DNA of 64,000 nt from Ceratopteris richardii (Eukaryota > Streptophyta > Polypodiopsida > Polypodiales > Pteridaceae), in assembly GCA_020310875.1 (NCBI GenBank), contig CM035413.1:164161806-164225805 (forward strand). The letters are read 5' to 3'. The notes beneath the pieces were generated by a model. It saw nothing but the letters and a program-made list of their open reading frames with translations. It was not told the DNA's origin and ran no database searches. The translations under genes were made by a program, and so were the position numbers. The stretch's first letter is position 1, and each line of letters begins with the position of its first letter. Below, in pieces: positions 38,715-49,396 of this stretch.

Positions 38715-38809
38715 CAAATCATTCTTCATTACCTCAATCTATGTGTGCTCCTCTCCTTGTGCATAAGTGTGTGTGAGAGATCTTTTTCCTTATCTCCTTT
38801 CTCTTGACA

Positions 38810-38820
38810 TGGTATCAAAC
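38810..38820 (+). other. Possible copia primer site with LTR end at 38809
   Basis: TGGTATCAAAC directly follows CTCTTGACA. The first eight bases equal the tRNA-iMet site TGGTATCAGAGC found in K; the rest differ. LTR left end may be 38169 (TGTTGGCACT), which would give about 640 bp. No gag follows, so it may be a truncated element. Weak. Confidence 0.35.
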
Positions 38821-39640
38821 ATAGTGTGGCTATAGAGATCTCATGAAGAAAGTTGATAGTGGAGAGTCTCTAAGAAGATATGGAGAATGCATGCTTCAAT
38901 AATGATCTTAGATTGCTTCAAAATTTGGTGCGTAGGTAGAAGGTATCAAACTATTTTTTATAGATATCCTTTCAATAAAACTTGTTTTGATTTGCTTTTT
39001 GTTTTGGAGTCATTTTGACCTCTATTTCGATCCCGCAAAGTGGGGCCCACAAAAAAGAACAAGTCAATTTGCAAAATTGTAAATTGCGTTCTATTCAACA
39101 TCTTCAAAGTAGTTTAGGCTCATAATTTCAAGTGATTTTTTGTACTCTTAATACATGAAAATTGTGTTCTTTTGAGTACGAACTCTTAAATTATAGTGTG
39201 ATAATGTTCAAGTGGAGATACTATGTTTAGTGTTTTCACAATATTGCGAATTGCTCAAAAAATGGAAATGCTAATGGAATGAGCCACGTTATGAGCAATA
39301 AGTTGAAAAAGAACAAATTTCATGATTGAGAATTCAAAATGATAAATTTCTAGATGGGAAAAGGCTAGTAGAAATACACTGAACGAGATAATAAAAACCC
39401 CCATAAATATTAGAGAGGAAATGGATTGTAGACTAAAGTATTTTGATGGCAATGCACTATAGTGTGCTCTCCTTCACCGGAGCTCCACGACGATGTCCTC
39501 GGAGTAGAAAATTGAGCTCTTAGCATCGCACACGGTACTTCGCACAATTTTTGTAGAATACGCAGAAAAACATAGTACACAGGGAGCACAAACACACACT
39601 TCTTAGGCGTTACAAATGTGATCGAGCTTACCGTCTGTGG
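38821..39640. other. No gene; contains the unresolved 3' LTR of copia E on the right
   Basis: AT-rich, short random open frames only. The right part belongs to the LTR of copia E, which starts (in its sense) at 39729 and runs left to an unknown end. Confidence 0.5.
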
Positions 39641-39799
39641 CTCACCAGGCCACTATATGTTTTATTAAAGAACATATACAAAAGTGTTCGGTGGCCATTT
39701 GTCCTTTCAAATGGACACTAACGATAACAATCTCCCACTGAAGGCCAATATGGCCAAAGTAACTATGGGAGAAAAATGAAGAATGAGTGTAAGTATACA

Positions 39800-40328
39800 A
39801 ACTATACCTCCCACCTAATGGGCATGTGACATGTGGTAGAGCTTTAGTCAAAGCATCTATAGTATTATCTTGAGTATGAACCTTCTCAAGAATAATGTGC
39901 TCAATGGCTAAGCAATCTCTAATGAAGTGATACCTCACCTCAATGTGCTTGGTCTTTGCATTATAGACCAAATTCTTAACCAAAGCAATGGAACTCTAAC
40001 TATCACTAAGCAAACGAGGTACATGCTGAGGTAGCTCCATATTACAAGCAATAGGAGAAAGCCACAATGCTTCCTTACATGCCTCACTTGCTGCAACATA
40101 TTGTGCTTCTGTGGTATAAATAGTTGTACATTCTTGAAGATGAGATCTCCAAGAGATAGCACCTCCATCAAAATGAAAAATGTACGCTAATGTAGATTTA
40201 TGATTGTCTATACAACTAGCATAGTCAGAATCTGTGTAACCAATAATGGATGATTTTCCTCTACCTAAGCATAGACACTTGTCCTTAGTGCCACTCAGAT
40301 ATCTAAAATAATCTTGACTACTTCCCAA
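39800..40328 (-). pseudogene. pol: Copia E RNase H
   Basis: 39996-40328: GYTDSDYASCIDNHKSTLAY (first Asp), GGAISWRSHLQ, TTEAQYVAASEACKEALWL. 39800-39983: SKNLVYNAKTKHIEVRYHFI-type end and DALTKALPH. One stop separates the two (near 39994). The PPT follows about 60 bp after the end. Confidence 0.85.
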
Positions 40329-40539
40329 TGTTTCTGGCCAGGATTAGATATATATCTGCTCATAAGTCCCACTGCAAATGCAATGTCTAGTCTCGTATTT
40401 ACCATAGCATACATGAGACTACCAACAACAGTCTGATAAGGAATTTTCATCATGAATTTCTTTTCCTCATCTTATTTTGGGCAATCATCCTTGCTCAATT
40501 TCACATACATGGGTAAGGTTTACTCAATGCCTTTCCACC

Positions 40540-41046
40540 CTACATATTGAACCTATGAAGTATTTTGGATATGTACTCACTTTGAGACAAGTATATGCAT
40601 CTTGTACTCCTATCACGAGTACTGTGCATGCCAAGAATATGTTTGGCATCCCCCAAATCCTTCATATCAAATGTTTGAATCAACTTCTTTTTGAGAATTG
40701 ACAAGGCATAAGAGGACTTCCCAGCAATCAACATATCATCAACATAAAGTATCAAGCATATCAAGCTACCATCTGAGCATCTCTTTGTGTAGAGACAATG
40801 ATCCTCATTGCTTTGAGAATAGCATTAAGACTTCATAAGAGCATTAAACTTTTGGTACCATTGTCTAGGGGACTGTTTAAGTCCATATAATCTCTTCTTG
40901 AGCTTACAAACCAGACTTTCTTTGTCACGAACTACATAACCCTCTGGATGTTCCATATAGATCTCATGTGTAAGATCTCCATGCGAGAAACTAGTTTTCA
41001 CATCCATTTGGACTAGCTCCAAGTCCTCCATTGCAAAAAAATCCAA
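40540..41046 (-). pseudogene. pol: Copia E reverse transcriptase
   Basis: 40825-41046: [20 protein letters not shown] and KLKKRLYGLKQSPRQWYQKF. 40540-40764: LILYVDDMLIAGKS, the intact YVDD active site, then DMKDLGDAKHILGM and QSEYISKILHRF. Separated by one frameshift near 40800. Upstream RT (41100-41420) is broken, with CKEAVQTIDHVKWEHAMK near 41300. Confidence 0.9.
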
Positions 41047-41213
41047 GCAACATGCACAAGGTAGTCATCTTGACCACTGGAGAGAAGATTTCCTCGAAAT
41101 CAACACCATGTTGTTGCTTAAAACCCTTTGCAACAAGTCATGCTTTATACTTTGGAGAAGCACTATCTGATGTGAATTTCAGCTTATATACCCATTTACA
41201 TTGTAAAGCTTTC

Positions 41214-41936
41214 CTACCCTTTGGAAAAGGCACTAAATCCCAAGTACCATTCTTGTGAATAGAATCCAACTCTCTTCATGGCATGCTCCCACTTGACATG
41301 ATCTATTGTTTGCACAGCCTCTTTGTAGCAAGAAGGCTCACCAGCATATGTTAGCATAACAAAATCCAAACCTGGAAGATATCTATCAGGTGTATGTGGG
41401 ACACATGTAGAGCGCCTCAATGATTATTGAACAGGAACATTTGTAGATTGATCTGATCAAACATTCTCTTGAAGATCCCTATGTGCAGCATTTTTATGCA
41501 TGCTAACTAGAGGACTAGTATCCTCAAACACCACTCTTCTCACTTCAATCTCCATAATGGGTTGTTTATGAATCTTAGACTCATTGAAAATGACATCACT
41601 ACTTCTGATCACTGATCATCTTTCAGGATCCCAGAAGCGATATACAAATTTTCCTTCTCGACCATATCCAAGAAAAATGCATTTCTTTGGCTTATGGTGC
41701 AACTTGTGTCTAAGATTCTTGGGTATATGAACATATGTTTCACACTCAAAAACTCGAAGATGATCATAATATGGTGGTTTCCCTGTCTCTAACTCTTGTG
41801 TCACTTTCAGACCTTTGGCAACACTAGGAGAAATGTTAATCTCATGAACTCTAGTCAATATTGCTTCTATCCAAAAGCCTTGTGAAAGGTTTGCATGATA
41901 CATAGAAACTACTCTATCTTGAATAGTTCTATTCAT
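41214..41936 (-). pseudogene. pol: Copia E integrase C-terminal part and RT start
   Basis: 41616-41936: MNRTIQDRVVSMYHANLSQ (just after the catalytic Glu), FECETYVHIPKNLRHKLHH and KKCIFLGYGREGKFVYRFWD. 41214-41420: RRSTCVPHTPDRYL linker and the RT start. Several stops. Confidence 0.85.
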
Positions 41937-42147
41937 CCTTTCAGCTACACCATTCTATATTAGGGTATAAGGAGCTATGAACTCTTTACAAAGTCCTCTA
42001 GACTGATAGAAAAGGCTGAATTCATGTGAGGTATACTCACCGCCATTATCTGAACAAAAGCCATAAGCTTAGTTCCTTTTTCAGTCTCAGCTAAAGCAAG
42101 CCATTTTTTGAAATTGGGGAATACCTCATCCTTTTCTTTGATAGGAT

Positions 42148-42804
42148 TGTTGCTCTAGCACAATGATAAGCACCATGTTAAGAAGCTCCACCTCCTTAAT
42201 GTCAATCCGCAAAAGAGATAGGAGTGATATGAAGATCGTGAACACGAGATGTAGTGAGAGTGAAGGTGAGAAGCATAGAGATGCACACACACATACACAC
42301 ACACACAAGAAAGAGACAAGCAAGGCACAATGCAAGATAGGAAAATAGACTCTATTACTCAAGATCTCTATGACAAGCTCAAAATAGCTCTAAGATCACA
42401 CTAACCAGCCTAAAAAATGAGTTCTCTAGCTCTTTCTATAGATTCTAGACTAGTTTTGATTAGTTTCACATCTAGTGTCCGACATAGTTAAGAAATAAGT
42501 TCTAGGTACTATTTGAAGGTCTAAACGAGGTTTGAACATAGCCAAAATTGGTAGGCTCATTCTACCTAAGCTCCTCAAGCTCAAGGACACCTCGGCTTAC
42601 AAAAAATGGAGCTATTAATTATAAAAGTGGTTGTTCTATGTTACCTATGATACAAGAGTGATGAAAATCACTATTGAGGGTTTTGAAAAAAGTAATATAA
42701 AACATATTTCTTTGAGAAAAAATGAATGCCTGGCTCCCCACTACTTCGTCGTAATCCGCCTTCACATGCTTCCTCGTCATCTGTGCCTTTGGCTACTGCA
42801 AACA
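42148..42804 (-). repeat. Element B 3' LTR (657 bp)
   Basis: On the reverse strand it runs from TGTTTGCAGTAGCC (42804) to ...GAGCAACA (42148). Collinear with the element A LTR: shared blocks include the segment around 42570-42610 (CTCCTCAAGCTCAAGGA), the region of the TATA box at 42420-42445, and the CA tract 42280-42307. Diverged by about a quarter, by eye. Confidence 0.85.
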
Positions 42805-42815
42805 CCCCCCTCCCT
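42805..42815 (-). other. Polypurine tract of element B
   Basis: GAGGGAGGGGG on the reverse strand, directly upstream of the 3' LTR start, at the same place as in element A. It also appears to lie within the end of ORF5. Confidence 0.8.
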
Positions 42816-43193
42816 CTTGAGTCTGTCATCCTGGATAGAACCTTGTTGTGGGGTCTATCGGATATAGTTTTGTAGGAGGTCATGAGCGAGGGTGTGCTCA
42901 AAGATGCAAATACCTCTTACTAGATCTTCTTCAAGTTTTTCCCAATCTATGGGTTGAGGTTCATCTGGTAGTAGAAGTCAGTAGTGTGTGGAGTACACCA
43001 GTTGTTCATAGGCAAATAATTGGAGTAGGTGTGTGGGCCTAGTTATGAACACCTCTGAATGGTATTCCCAAAATCCAGCAGTAAACATCTCTTCAAATGT
43101 CATTTTATAGCATGCCGCTAAATACTTGATTCGACAGTGCTAGGCATAACACACCCGGAGCAATGGTGTCATGCTCATATCATATGCTAATTC

Positions 43194-45027
43194 CTAGTTA
43201 CCATGCTCGAATCCCGGGGTATTAACGTGCGGTGCTTTGACACGACGAAAGATTTTAAATGCAGTTTGCATCATGCCAAATATTTTGACAGTCATATGTG
43301 TGGCAACATCATCCATGCGGTGTAAGCGAGGGAGCCAGTGGTGAATCGTGGCCATCATGTATCCGATTGTGGGTGGTCCACGGGGTGTAGTGAAATAGGG
43401 GTAATTAAGCCAGTCTTGGCAATGCTTATTATTCTGAACTTTGATTGTGAATGCCTTCCAGGAGCGGTGTCTTGGTATATGTCCCCAACATGGGTTATGC
43501 TTCAAATGCAGTGGTGCTTTGACCCATGTGCTCATCATTTCTGGATATGTTTGTAACAACTCTTCGCGCCAAGTTGGCTGAAAGATTTCACCTTTTTGTG
43601 CTTCTGGTGGCAAGTCGTCAGGCTTGAATTGAGTTGCATGTGATGGTTTCTTGCTTGTTTCCTTTTCGATCGCTAATTGCTATTCTGCCATTAGCATGAA
43701 ATATGGTTTGTATTGAAGCTCATGGCCTGATATATACCTTCGAGGGGCCAAGTGAGCAAAGTAAGGTGATTGTAAAATGTGTTCCTCTATCATAGCCATG
43801 GTGTGTAATTGAGCCTCCACCCATGTTGAGTGGTGTCCAAGTTCTTTTATTGACTTCATCCACGTGGGGGTAGGGAGTTCGAAAGTGTTTTGGCCTTCAG
43901 CCGTGACACATCTACTTGGGATGGGTTGTGGTTCGTAGGCCTCTTCATAAGTTTCCTCCACTTGATGCAAGGGGAAGGGGAAATAGGGATGGAAAAGTGG
44001 ATGCAGTGGTGACCGTGGAGAAGTGAGATGGGCCTAAATGGGGTGGTGAAATGGATGAGGTGAGTGATGGTGCGGTGGGTGGTGAGATGTCCATGTCACT
44101 AGACGTGGTGTCAAGTGCAGTGACTGTGAAGAGTGGTGTGAGAGTGGGTGCTAGAGTGGGTGTAAATACTGGATTTACAAAGGTTGAAGAATAATTTACA
44201 GATGGGTTTTCTCGGAGGGCTTGGTGTATAGTGGAGGATAGAGGGAATACAGTGGGGTGGGGAGGTGAGACAGGTGAGAAGGTCATGGGAGGGGGAAATG
44301 GGAATACAGGTCTTGGGGGGATTGAAAAAGAAGGAAAGGATGGAGTGAGAAATGGATTGGGTGGAATGGTGGGAGCTAGGGAAGGTAGGATAGGTGGAAG
44401 AGTTGCGGGAAGAGTTTGTGTGGTTGAGGCAACTAGGGCTTCTGCTATAGCACCATCAAGGAACATGGATGGTCTAGGAGAGGTAGGGTGTACAAGAGAG
44501 ATTGGAGGGGTAGGAGGTGAAAGAGGAGCAGGTGGTGTAGTGGGTACTTCGACAATGGTAGTGGTAGTTGCAGTAGAAGGATGGGGCGGGGAGTCGATGG
44601 CGATGGTCACGTCTTCAGGTTGGTCATCCAGAATGAGTCGTGCTTCTTTGGCATGTTGTGAAGACTGGGCATCCGTGGGTACGCGAATATACTGATGCGG
44701 TTTTGATAGCAAACGGATTCATCGTGGGTCGAACTTCAGTAGTGTTTTCCTCTGCAAATAGCGAAGTGCATCATTAGTTCCGACTTATTTAACCAATTCT
44801 TTGAAACCTTGAATGTAAGCTCCTTCGAATCCTCTTGTAGCGAGTTCTTGTTCTAAAATCACTTGACTTTCTTCTTCTGAGAGTTGTCTGCATGCCCAAA
44901 CTGCCTGCATAGTGCGATATAATTTCTTGATTGCCAAAGTGTAGGCAGCAGCTTCAAAGGTGTCATCTTCATGAGTTCTGGTGTCACCTTGAGTTTCGAC
45001 TTGTTGTGCTTGTTTGTCAGTCTGCAC
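43194..45027 (-). pseudogene. ORF5 of element B
   Basis: Four open pieces. 44785-45027: IKKLYRTMQAV, matching IKRLYRTMKLV of element A. 43945-44712: the Pro/Thr/Ser-rich low-complexity part (PPTPPISLVHPTSPRPSM). 43680-43970: EDTVI-like helix and LQYKPYFMLMAE. 43194-43613: conserved C-terminal domain, QPTWREELLQTYPEM and YFTTPRGPPTIGYM. The coiled-coil segment of element A appears shortened here. Frameshifts between pieces, so not functional, but it proves ORF5 is a family gene. Confidence 0.8.
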
Positions 45028-45100
45028 ATCCTCATGAGATTCGTGGCTACCCTGATTGGCTTCGTGCGGCTGGTTCCGTTGGTGACTATTCTGGAGACGG

Positions 45101-46078
45101 CTAAGATGATGGGGACTCTAGAACTTGCAAACATGGGATAGATCCATGCATGCGTTTGCCTGCCCATCCCTTGCTAGCTTTTTTGGCCTTCTTGGCAGTT
45201 CCTTTGAATGCCTTCAATTCTTCACTAGTCATTGCACATTCTATAGGCGAATCGTATGCCAAACACATGTAAACAATTCGAGTGAGAGTGCAACATCTGT
45301 GGATGACTTTTTTCTTTCCCATATCTGCTGAACTAAATATAATTGATCAATGATCCAACTAGCAAGATCTATGGTTTGGGGCCTAATACATGCTAAATAT
45401 AATCCGAACCAAATACACATGAGGAATAGTGAAACAATCTTGAGCCAAGAATTCAAAATGTTGCATGCATATGTGTAATGGCTTAGAGAGTTCAGGTGTA
45501 ATGGTCGAAATGTCTTCCCATTTCACAACATCACCACGCATCATCGGTTCTGGGATCAACCTTTTGCGCTCTGTCGGCTTGTGAGTCCCATGGATCTTAA
45601 TTGCTGCCTGAATGAGGTCTTTTGAAAGATAGAACTTTTTGAAAGGGTGGTCGTTTACCAAAGATGGAAGAATGAAAGTACCCGGCAAGTCCTTGTTCTC
45701 AGAGGTTGTAAGTGTGGTCACCAAATAGTAGCATCTATAAAAATCAGGTTTGGGTAATGGGTCACTAAATTATTCCATGAAACCTGCTCTAGCCCAAATG
45801 TGCTTTAACTCTTTTGTATTTTGGAGCTCTTCAAATTCTCTGAAGAAAAATTAATACTTGCCCCGCTTAATATTTTCAAAAGTCAGCGTGGCATCAAAAA
45901 TGAAGTCTGAATCCGCTAAGGGTCCTCCTAAACCTTGGAACCAATGTGAATTACGGTGAACTTTTTCGGTGTATCCCCTAGGAGGATCATCAATCGGCAT
46001 TGGTCTTGGGAAGCCTTGAAATTCTAGCGGTTGTAAAGTAGGATGTGGTTCAGCCAGTAATTCGCCAAAATTGACCAC
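45101..46078 (-). pseudogene. ORF4 of element B, split by element K
   Basis: Pieces 45851-46078 (HSNWFQ-type motif as RNSHWFQGLGGPLADSD), 45383-45724 (GTFILPSLVNDHPFKKFYL, matching the LPSLLPGHELKRFKL of element A), 45241-45456 and 45101-45322 (KVIHRCCTLTRIVYMCLAYD, matching VLHRCCALTKIIYRCLAYD). The first codons, from ATG at 55091-55093, lie on the other side of K (insertion site 46109/55078). Same order and length as ORF4 of A. Confidence 0.8.
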
Positions 46079-46109
46079 AAGTGCACTGGGACCAGCTGTG
46101 GAAGGTCCT

Positions 46110-46341
46110 TGTTGGAGTTAGACGTCTGCGCAAGCACGCGAACAGCACAAGGAAGAAGAAGAACCTTGGAGCACAAACACACAATACTGAATGTATTACT
46201 AGAGAATGTACAAAGATAAGTAGCCCATTAGAGAAATAGGCGTATATACAAGCCAAGGGAAAAAAAACCTCCTAAAGAGGGAAAAAAGTGCCCCGGCAGT
46301 CCTAGAGTGATCACACACATCAGTACCTAAATATATCAACA
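46110..46341 (-). repeat. Element K 3' LTR (232 bp)
   Basis: Ends TGTTGGAGTT...ATATATCAACA on the + strand (TG...CA in either direction). About ten substitutions and one indel against the other LTR, roughly 95-96% identical. Preceded (in K sense) by the tract CCCAGGGGGGATT. Confidence 0.9.
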
Positions 46342-46645
46342 AATCCCCCCTGGGAGTGATGCGGTGAACAAGTAGCTGGCACTCATGTATAAGTAAGTGT
46401 CAAGCTATGTGGAAATCACACCACAAAAGGAAGTAAGCCCAAAGCTTTGCGGAAAGCTTCAAACTTCTCCCTAGGCAGAGCCTTCGTGAAAAGGTCTACA
46501 ATGTTCTCCTGCGTGGGCACATATGCCAAGCTGATCTCCCCAGTAGAGAACCTCTCCCTAACATAGTGATAATGCACCTCAATGTGCTTAGTGCGAGCAT
46601 GGAACACAAGGTTCCTTGCAACTGCCAATGCGCTCTGATACCAAT
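46342..46645 (-). pseudogene. Element K internal region: PBS fused to RNase H C-terminus
   Basis: On the reverse strand: AT, TGGTATCAGAGC (PBS), then directly in frame ALAVARNLVFHA, TKHIEVHYHYVRE, VPTQENIVDLFTKALPREKF and GLLPFVV with a stop, then the polypurine tract. Everything between the PBS and the last about 80 residues of pol (gag, protease, integrase, RT) is missing. The join is at AGAGC-GCATTGGC; an intact-type relative at 37388 reads AAAGCGCATTGGC, so the deletion used a short match. Non-autonomous. Confidence 0.85.
46632..46643 (-). other. Primer binding site of element K, tRNA-iMet type
   Basis: TGGTATCAGAGC on the reverse strand, two bases from the LTR. Standard for copia elements (complement of initiator Met tRNA 3' end). 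Confidence 0.95.
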
Positions 46646-46779
46646 TGTTGGAGTTAGACATCTGCGGAAGCACGCGAACAGCACAAGGAAGAAGAGGAAG
46701 CGTGGAGCACAAACACACAATACTGAATGTATTACTAGAGAATGTACAAAGATAAGTAGCCCATTAGGGCAATAGGCGT
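46646..46779 (-). repeat. Element K 5' LTR, part 1
   Basis: The 3' part (in K sense) of the LTR, cut at GGCGT by F. Continues at 54981. Confidence 0.9.
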
Positions 46780-48152
46780 TGAGGAAATATTTTTTGAAAC
46801 CCCTCCTTAATGATACCTTATGTATAGGTATGTACCCCTATAGTATTTGCAATTTTCAAACCTTCATGGAAACCATAAATATATGTATTTGAAGGAAAAA
46901 ACAAATCCAAGAATAAGGTGGGCCCCACCCTAGTAAAGTAGCTACCCTTACCTGCAGTGAATGGTAGAATCAAATCCCAAGTTAAATATGGAGTGGGACA
47001 AGTAGTTTCATAAATTCAAATACTAAAGCCTGACCCACTCTCCCTTTTGAAAGAGTCCAAAAAACTTTTCAAAGACTCAAGCCCCACCATAGACTTTTGA
47101 GTCCTACACAAAGATTCTTGACAAATGGGACACATGTGATTGACTTTTTGGGCCCAAAACCATGCATAAAATATTCCAAACGCCCAAAATCGGATTTGAG
47201 GCTCACTCCCACGAAATGGAGGTGATATTTATAGTATTTTTATGATTTTTTATGAAAAAATCAAAGATATGACCATATGGGATAAGATGAACACCTTAGA
47301 ATGGCCAAAAATCTTCTAGGATTTTGTCAATATTGTATTTTCCACCACACAAGTGTCACATCTAGAAGATTCTCCCAAATAATATCGTCTCCAAATATCT
47401 TCCCAAAAGGCCTATAAAAGGACCCCCTTGGGTGCCCTCAAAACAACAAGAGTTGTATGCAGGTACATGTTGTGGGTGTAGTGAGCACTCCAAACCTAGG
47501 AGGAGGAATCTACCCTATGTCATTGTATTGAGATAGCTATACAAGCTCCTAATTTGTAAGTCCCCCATGTCTTTGTAATATTTTCTATTTCAATCAAGTT
47601 CATTTCTCCAATTCCTTTCAGTTCCATTACCCTGAACCCTTGCTTATTCTATCCAATACACCCTCTCTTCTTCTCTCATTTCCTACTCCTTCCATATTCC
47701 TTCCCTCTTCTCCATCATTCCCAAAACCCATTGAAGATTGTGGTATCACTTGGCTCCTCTTGTCATTGAAAATCTCTTTCTTGTGAGTGTTTTGCATTTT
47801 CTGTGTTGGTACTAAGAGGGCGGTGTGGACAACCCCTGTCTTAAGAGTACTTGTGTAATGTTTGTGTGTTGGTACTAAGAGGCAATGTGGATCACCCCTG
47901 CCTTAAGAGTACATTTGTGTTGATTGTGTTTAAGTGTACTAAGAGGGTAGCGTGGATCACCCCCACCCTAAGAGTGCCATTGTATTTGTGTGACAAAGCG
48001 GCGCGGACCACCCCTGCTTTGACAGTGTTGTGTGTGTTTTTCATGTGAGTGATTTTGTAGGAGCCTGGTGTCCCTCATCTTCAATTCCATTCTCTATTTA
48101 TGAGTTGAGCATTAAGGAAGTGTTAGAGGCCATTTCCTTAATGCCCCTCTCA
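46780..48152 (+). repeat. Element F 5' LTR (1373 bp)
   Basis: Begins TGAGG and ends CCTCTCA (TGAG/CTCA inverted ends). TATA box CCTATAAAAG at 47411-47420. It carries four degenerate tandem units in its 3' part (47804-48035). Compared with the 3' LTR there are about twenty differences. Confidence 0.95.
47804..48035 (+). repeat. Four-unit tandem repeat in F LTR
   Basis: About 60-bp units around GGTACTAAGAGGG...GGACCACCCCTGCCTTAAGAG, starting at about 47804, 47867, 47927 and 47985. The last is the most diverged. The same array is in the 3' LTR at 54627-54858, so it existed before insertion. Downstream of the TATA box, so it lies in the transcribed leader. Confidence 0.85.
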
Positions 48153-48157
48153 TAACC

Positions 48158-48171
48158 TGGTGCCCCCATTG
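48158..48171 (+). other. Putative primer binding site of element F
   Basis: TGGTGCCCCCATTG, five bases after the LTR end. Position and the leading TGG fit a primer site; I cannot name the tRNA. Confidence 0.5.
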
Positions 48172-48448
48172 ACGAATCTCAAGTTAATTAATCTTCAAAA
48201 CCCCAATAACCAAAACCGTCCCATCTGTCCCAACGAACCCTATCAACCAAGACCCCTTCTCTCCATCCACATCACATACAGTAGGAAGATTTTGTTTCAG
48301 CAATGCATAGTGTATCACTTCGGACCTGAACGTTTAGGAGAAATCCTTGCATCTCCTGAGCCATTCATCTTCCCAATTCTAGAGTACGCTTTGAGCTTCG
48401 ATGTCTATATATTTATTCTTTTGTAAGAAATCCACCTTCAAGATCATA

Positions 48449-49396
48449 ATGGCATCAATCTTCCCACATTTCTATGGACGACTCAATGAAGATGCTGGGG
48501 AATTTCTTGACAACTTGGAGATGGCATACCTTATCTCTGGAAGAGATCAAGAAACAGTCAAGCATAGGGCCTTCCCGCTGATCCTAAAGGAGGAAGCTAG
48601 AACATGGTACAAAAATCTTTCGAATGAGGCAACAGGAATTTGGGAAGCAGTGCGTGCAGCATTCCTTGCGAGATATGGGAAAAGGGAGACACCTGAAGGA
48701 TTGTGAAAACAATTGCTCTCATTAAGGCAAGTAAATCTTGAAGATTTCTCAAACTATGAGTCAAAATTTCAATGTATTTGGAATAATTGGGAAGCTAGTC
48801 TAGGACCAAATGAAGTAGCTCCACAATTTCTAAAAAGGGATAGGTTTATCTCGGGACTATTCCCTTCTTTGAAACAAAAGGTGGAGTCACAATTTCCAGG
48901 GACCTTTGAAGAAGCTTTAGAAGTAGCAAGAGTGAAGTGCAGGAAATTGAAGTTTCAGTCTTCAAACGTGGAAAAACTAGAGCATATGGATATTGTTCCC
49001 GCTGTACTAGCTACACAAGCAGAGAATGCAGGAACTTCGCAACAAGATATTTTGTAGAAGCTCACACAACAGCTGGAACAACTAACACTCAACTTGGTGA
49101 GGAGCCAACAAGACAGACCACAAAGGGAACAAAATCGAGGACAACGATGACAAGCACAAGAGTTTATATGCTATAATTGCAACGAACGTGGCCATGGTAT
49201 GTACAATTGCCCTCACCCCCATAGGAATCCAGGTGATATGTATCCTTTTAGGAGGCCGCCACAATATGCAGAGAAACAACAACAACCAGCAAATATTCCA
49301 CTTGTCCCAATGGCTCAGGGTGAATGTTTTAGAGCTGACCGAGGAACAAGAGACCATGGATACGATGCCAATCAAGAGGACAAGGGTGCAAGATAG
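48449..49396 (+). pseudogene. gag: Element F gag
   Basis: Starts at MASIFPHFYGR (ATG 48449; an upstream in-frame ATG at 48401 is less likely). Capsid domain: EFLDNLEMAYLISGRDQ, ARTWYKNLSNEATGIWEAV, then after TGA 48704 LSLRQVNLEDFSNYESKFQ and DRFISGLFPSLKQKVESQF. After TAG 49055 and TGA 49148 a zinc knuckle, CYNCNERGHGMYNC (about 49170-49211). Each stop can arise from CAG, CGA or similar by one C to T change. The C-terminus overlaps the pol frame. Confidence 0.85.

Larger units (their letters stand above)
39641..42147 (-). mobile_element. Copia E: integrase end to 3' LTR start, interrupted by element B
   Basis: Reverse-strand copia element. In its sense: integrase C-terminal part (41616-42120), RT, RNase H, polypurine tract AGTGGGAGA (39731-39739) and LTR start TGTTATCGT (ending at 39729). 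It is cut at 42147 by element B; the rest of integrase, protease and gag should lie beyond the other end of B, outside this window. Confidence 0.85.

Noticed and set aside
44231-44695. + strand Gly-rich 154-codon open frame
   Set aside because: Antisense of the Pro/Thr/Ser-rich part of ORF5 of element B; composition effect.
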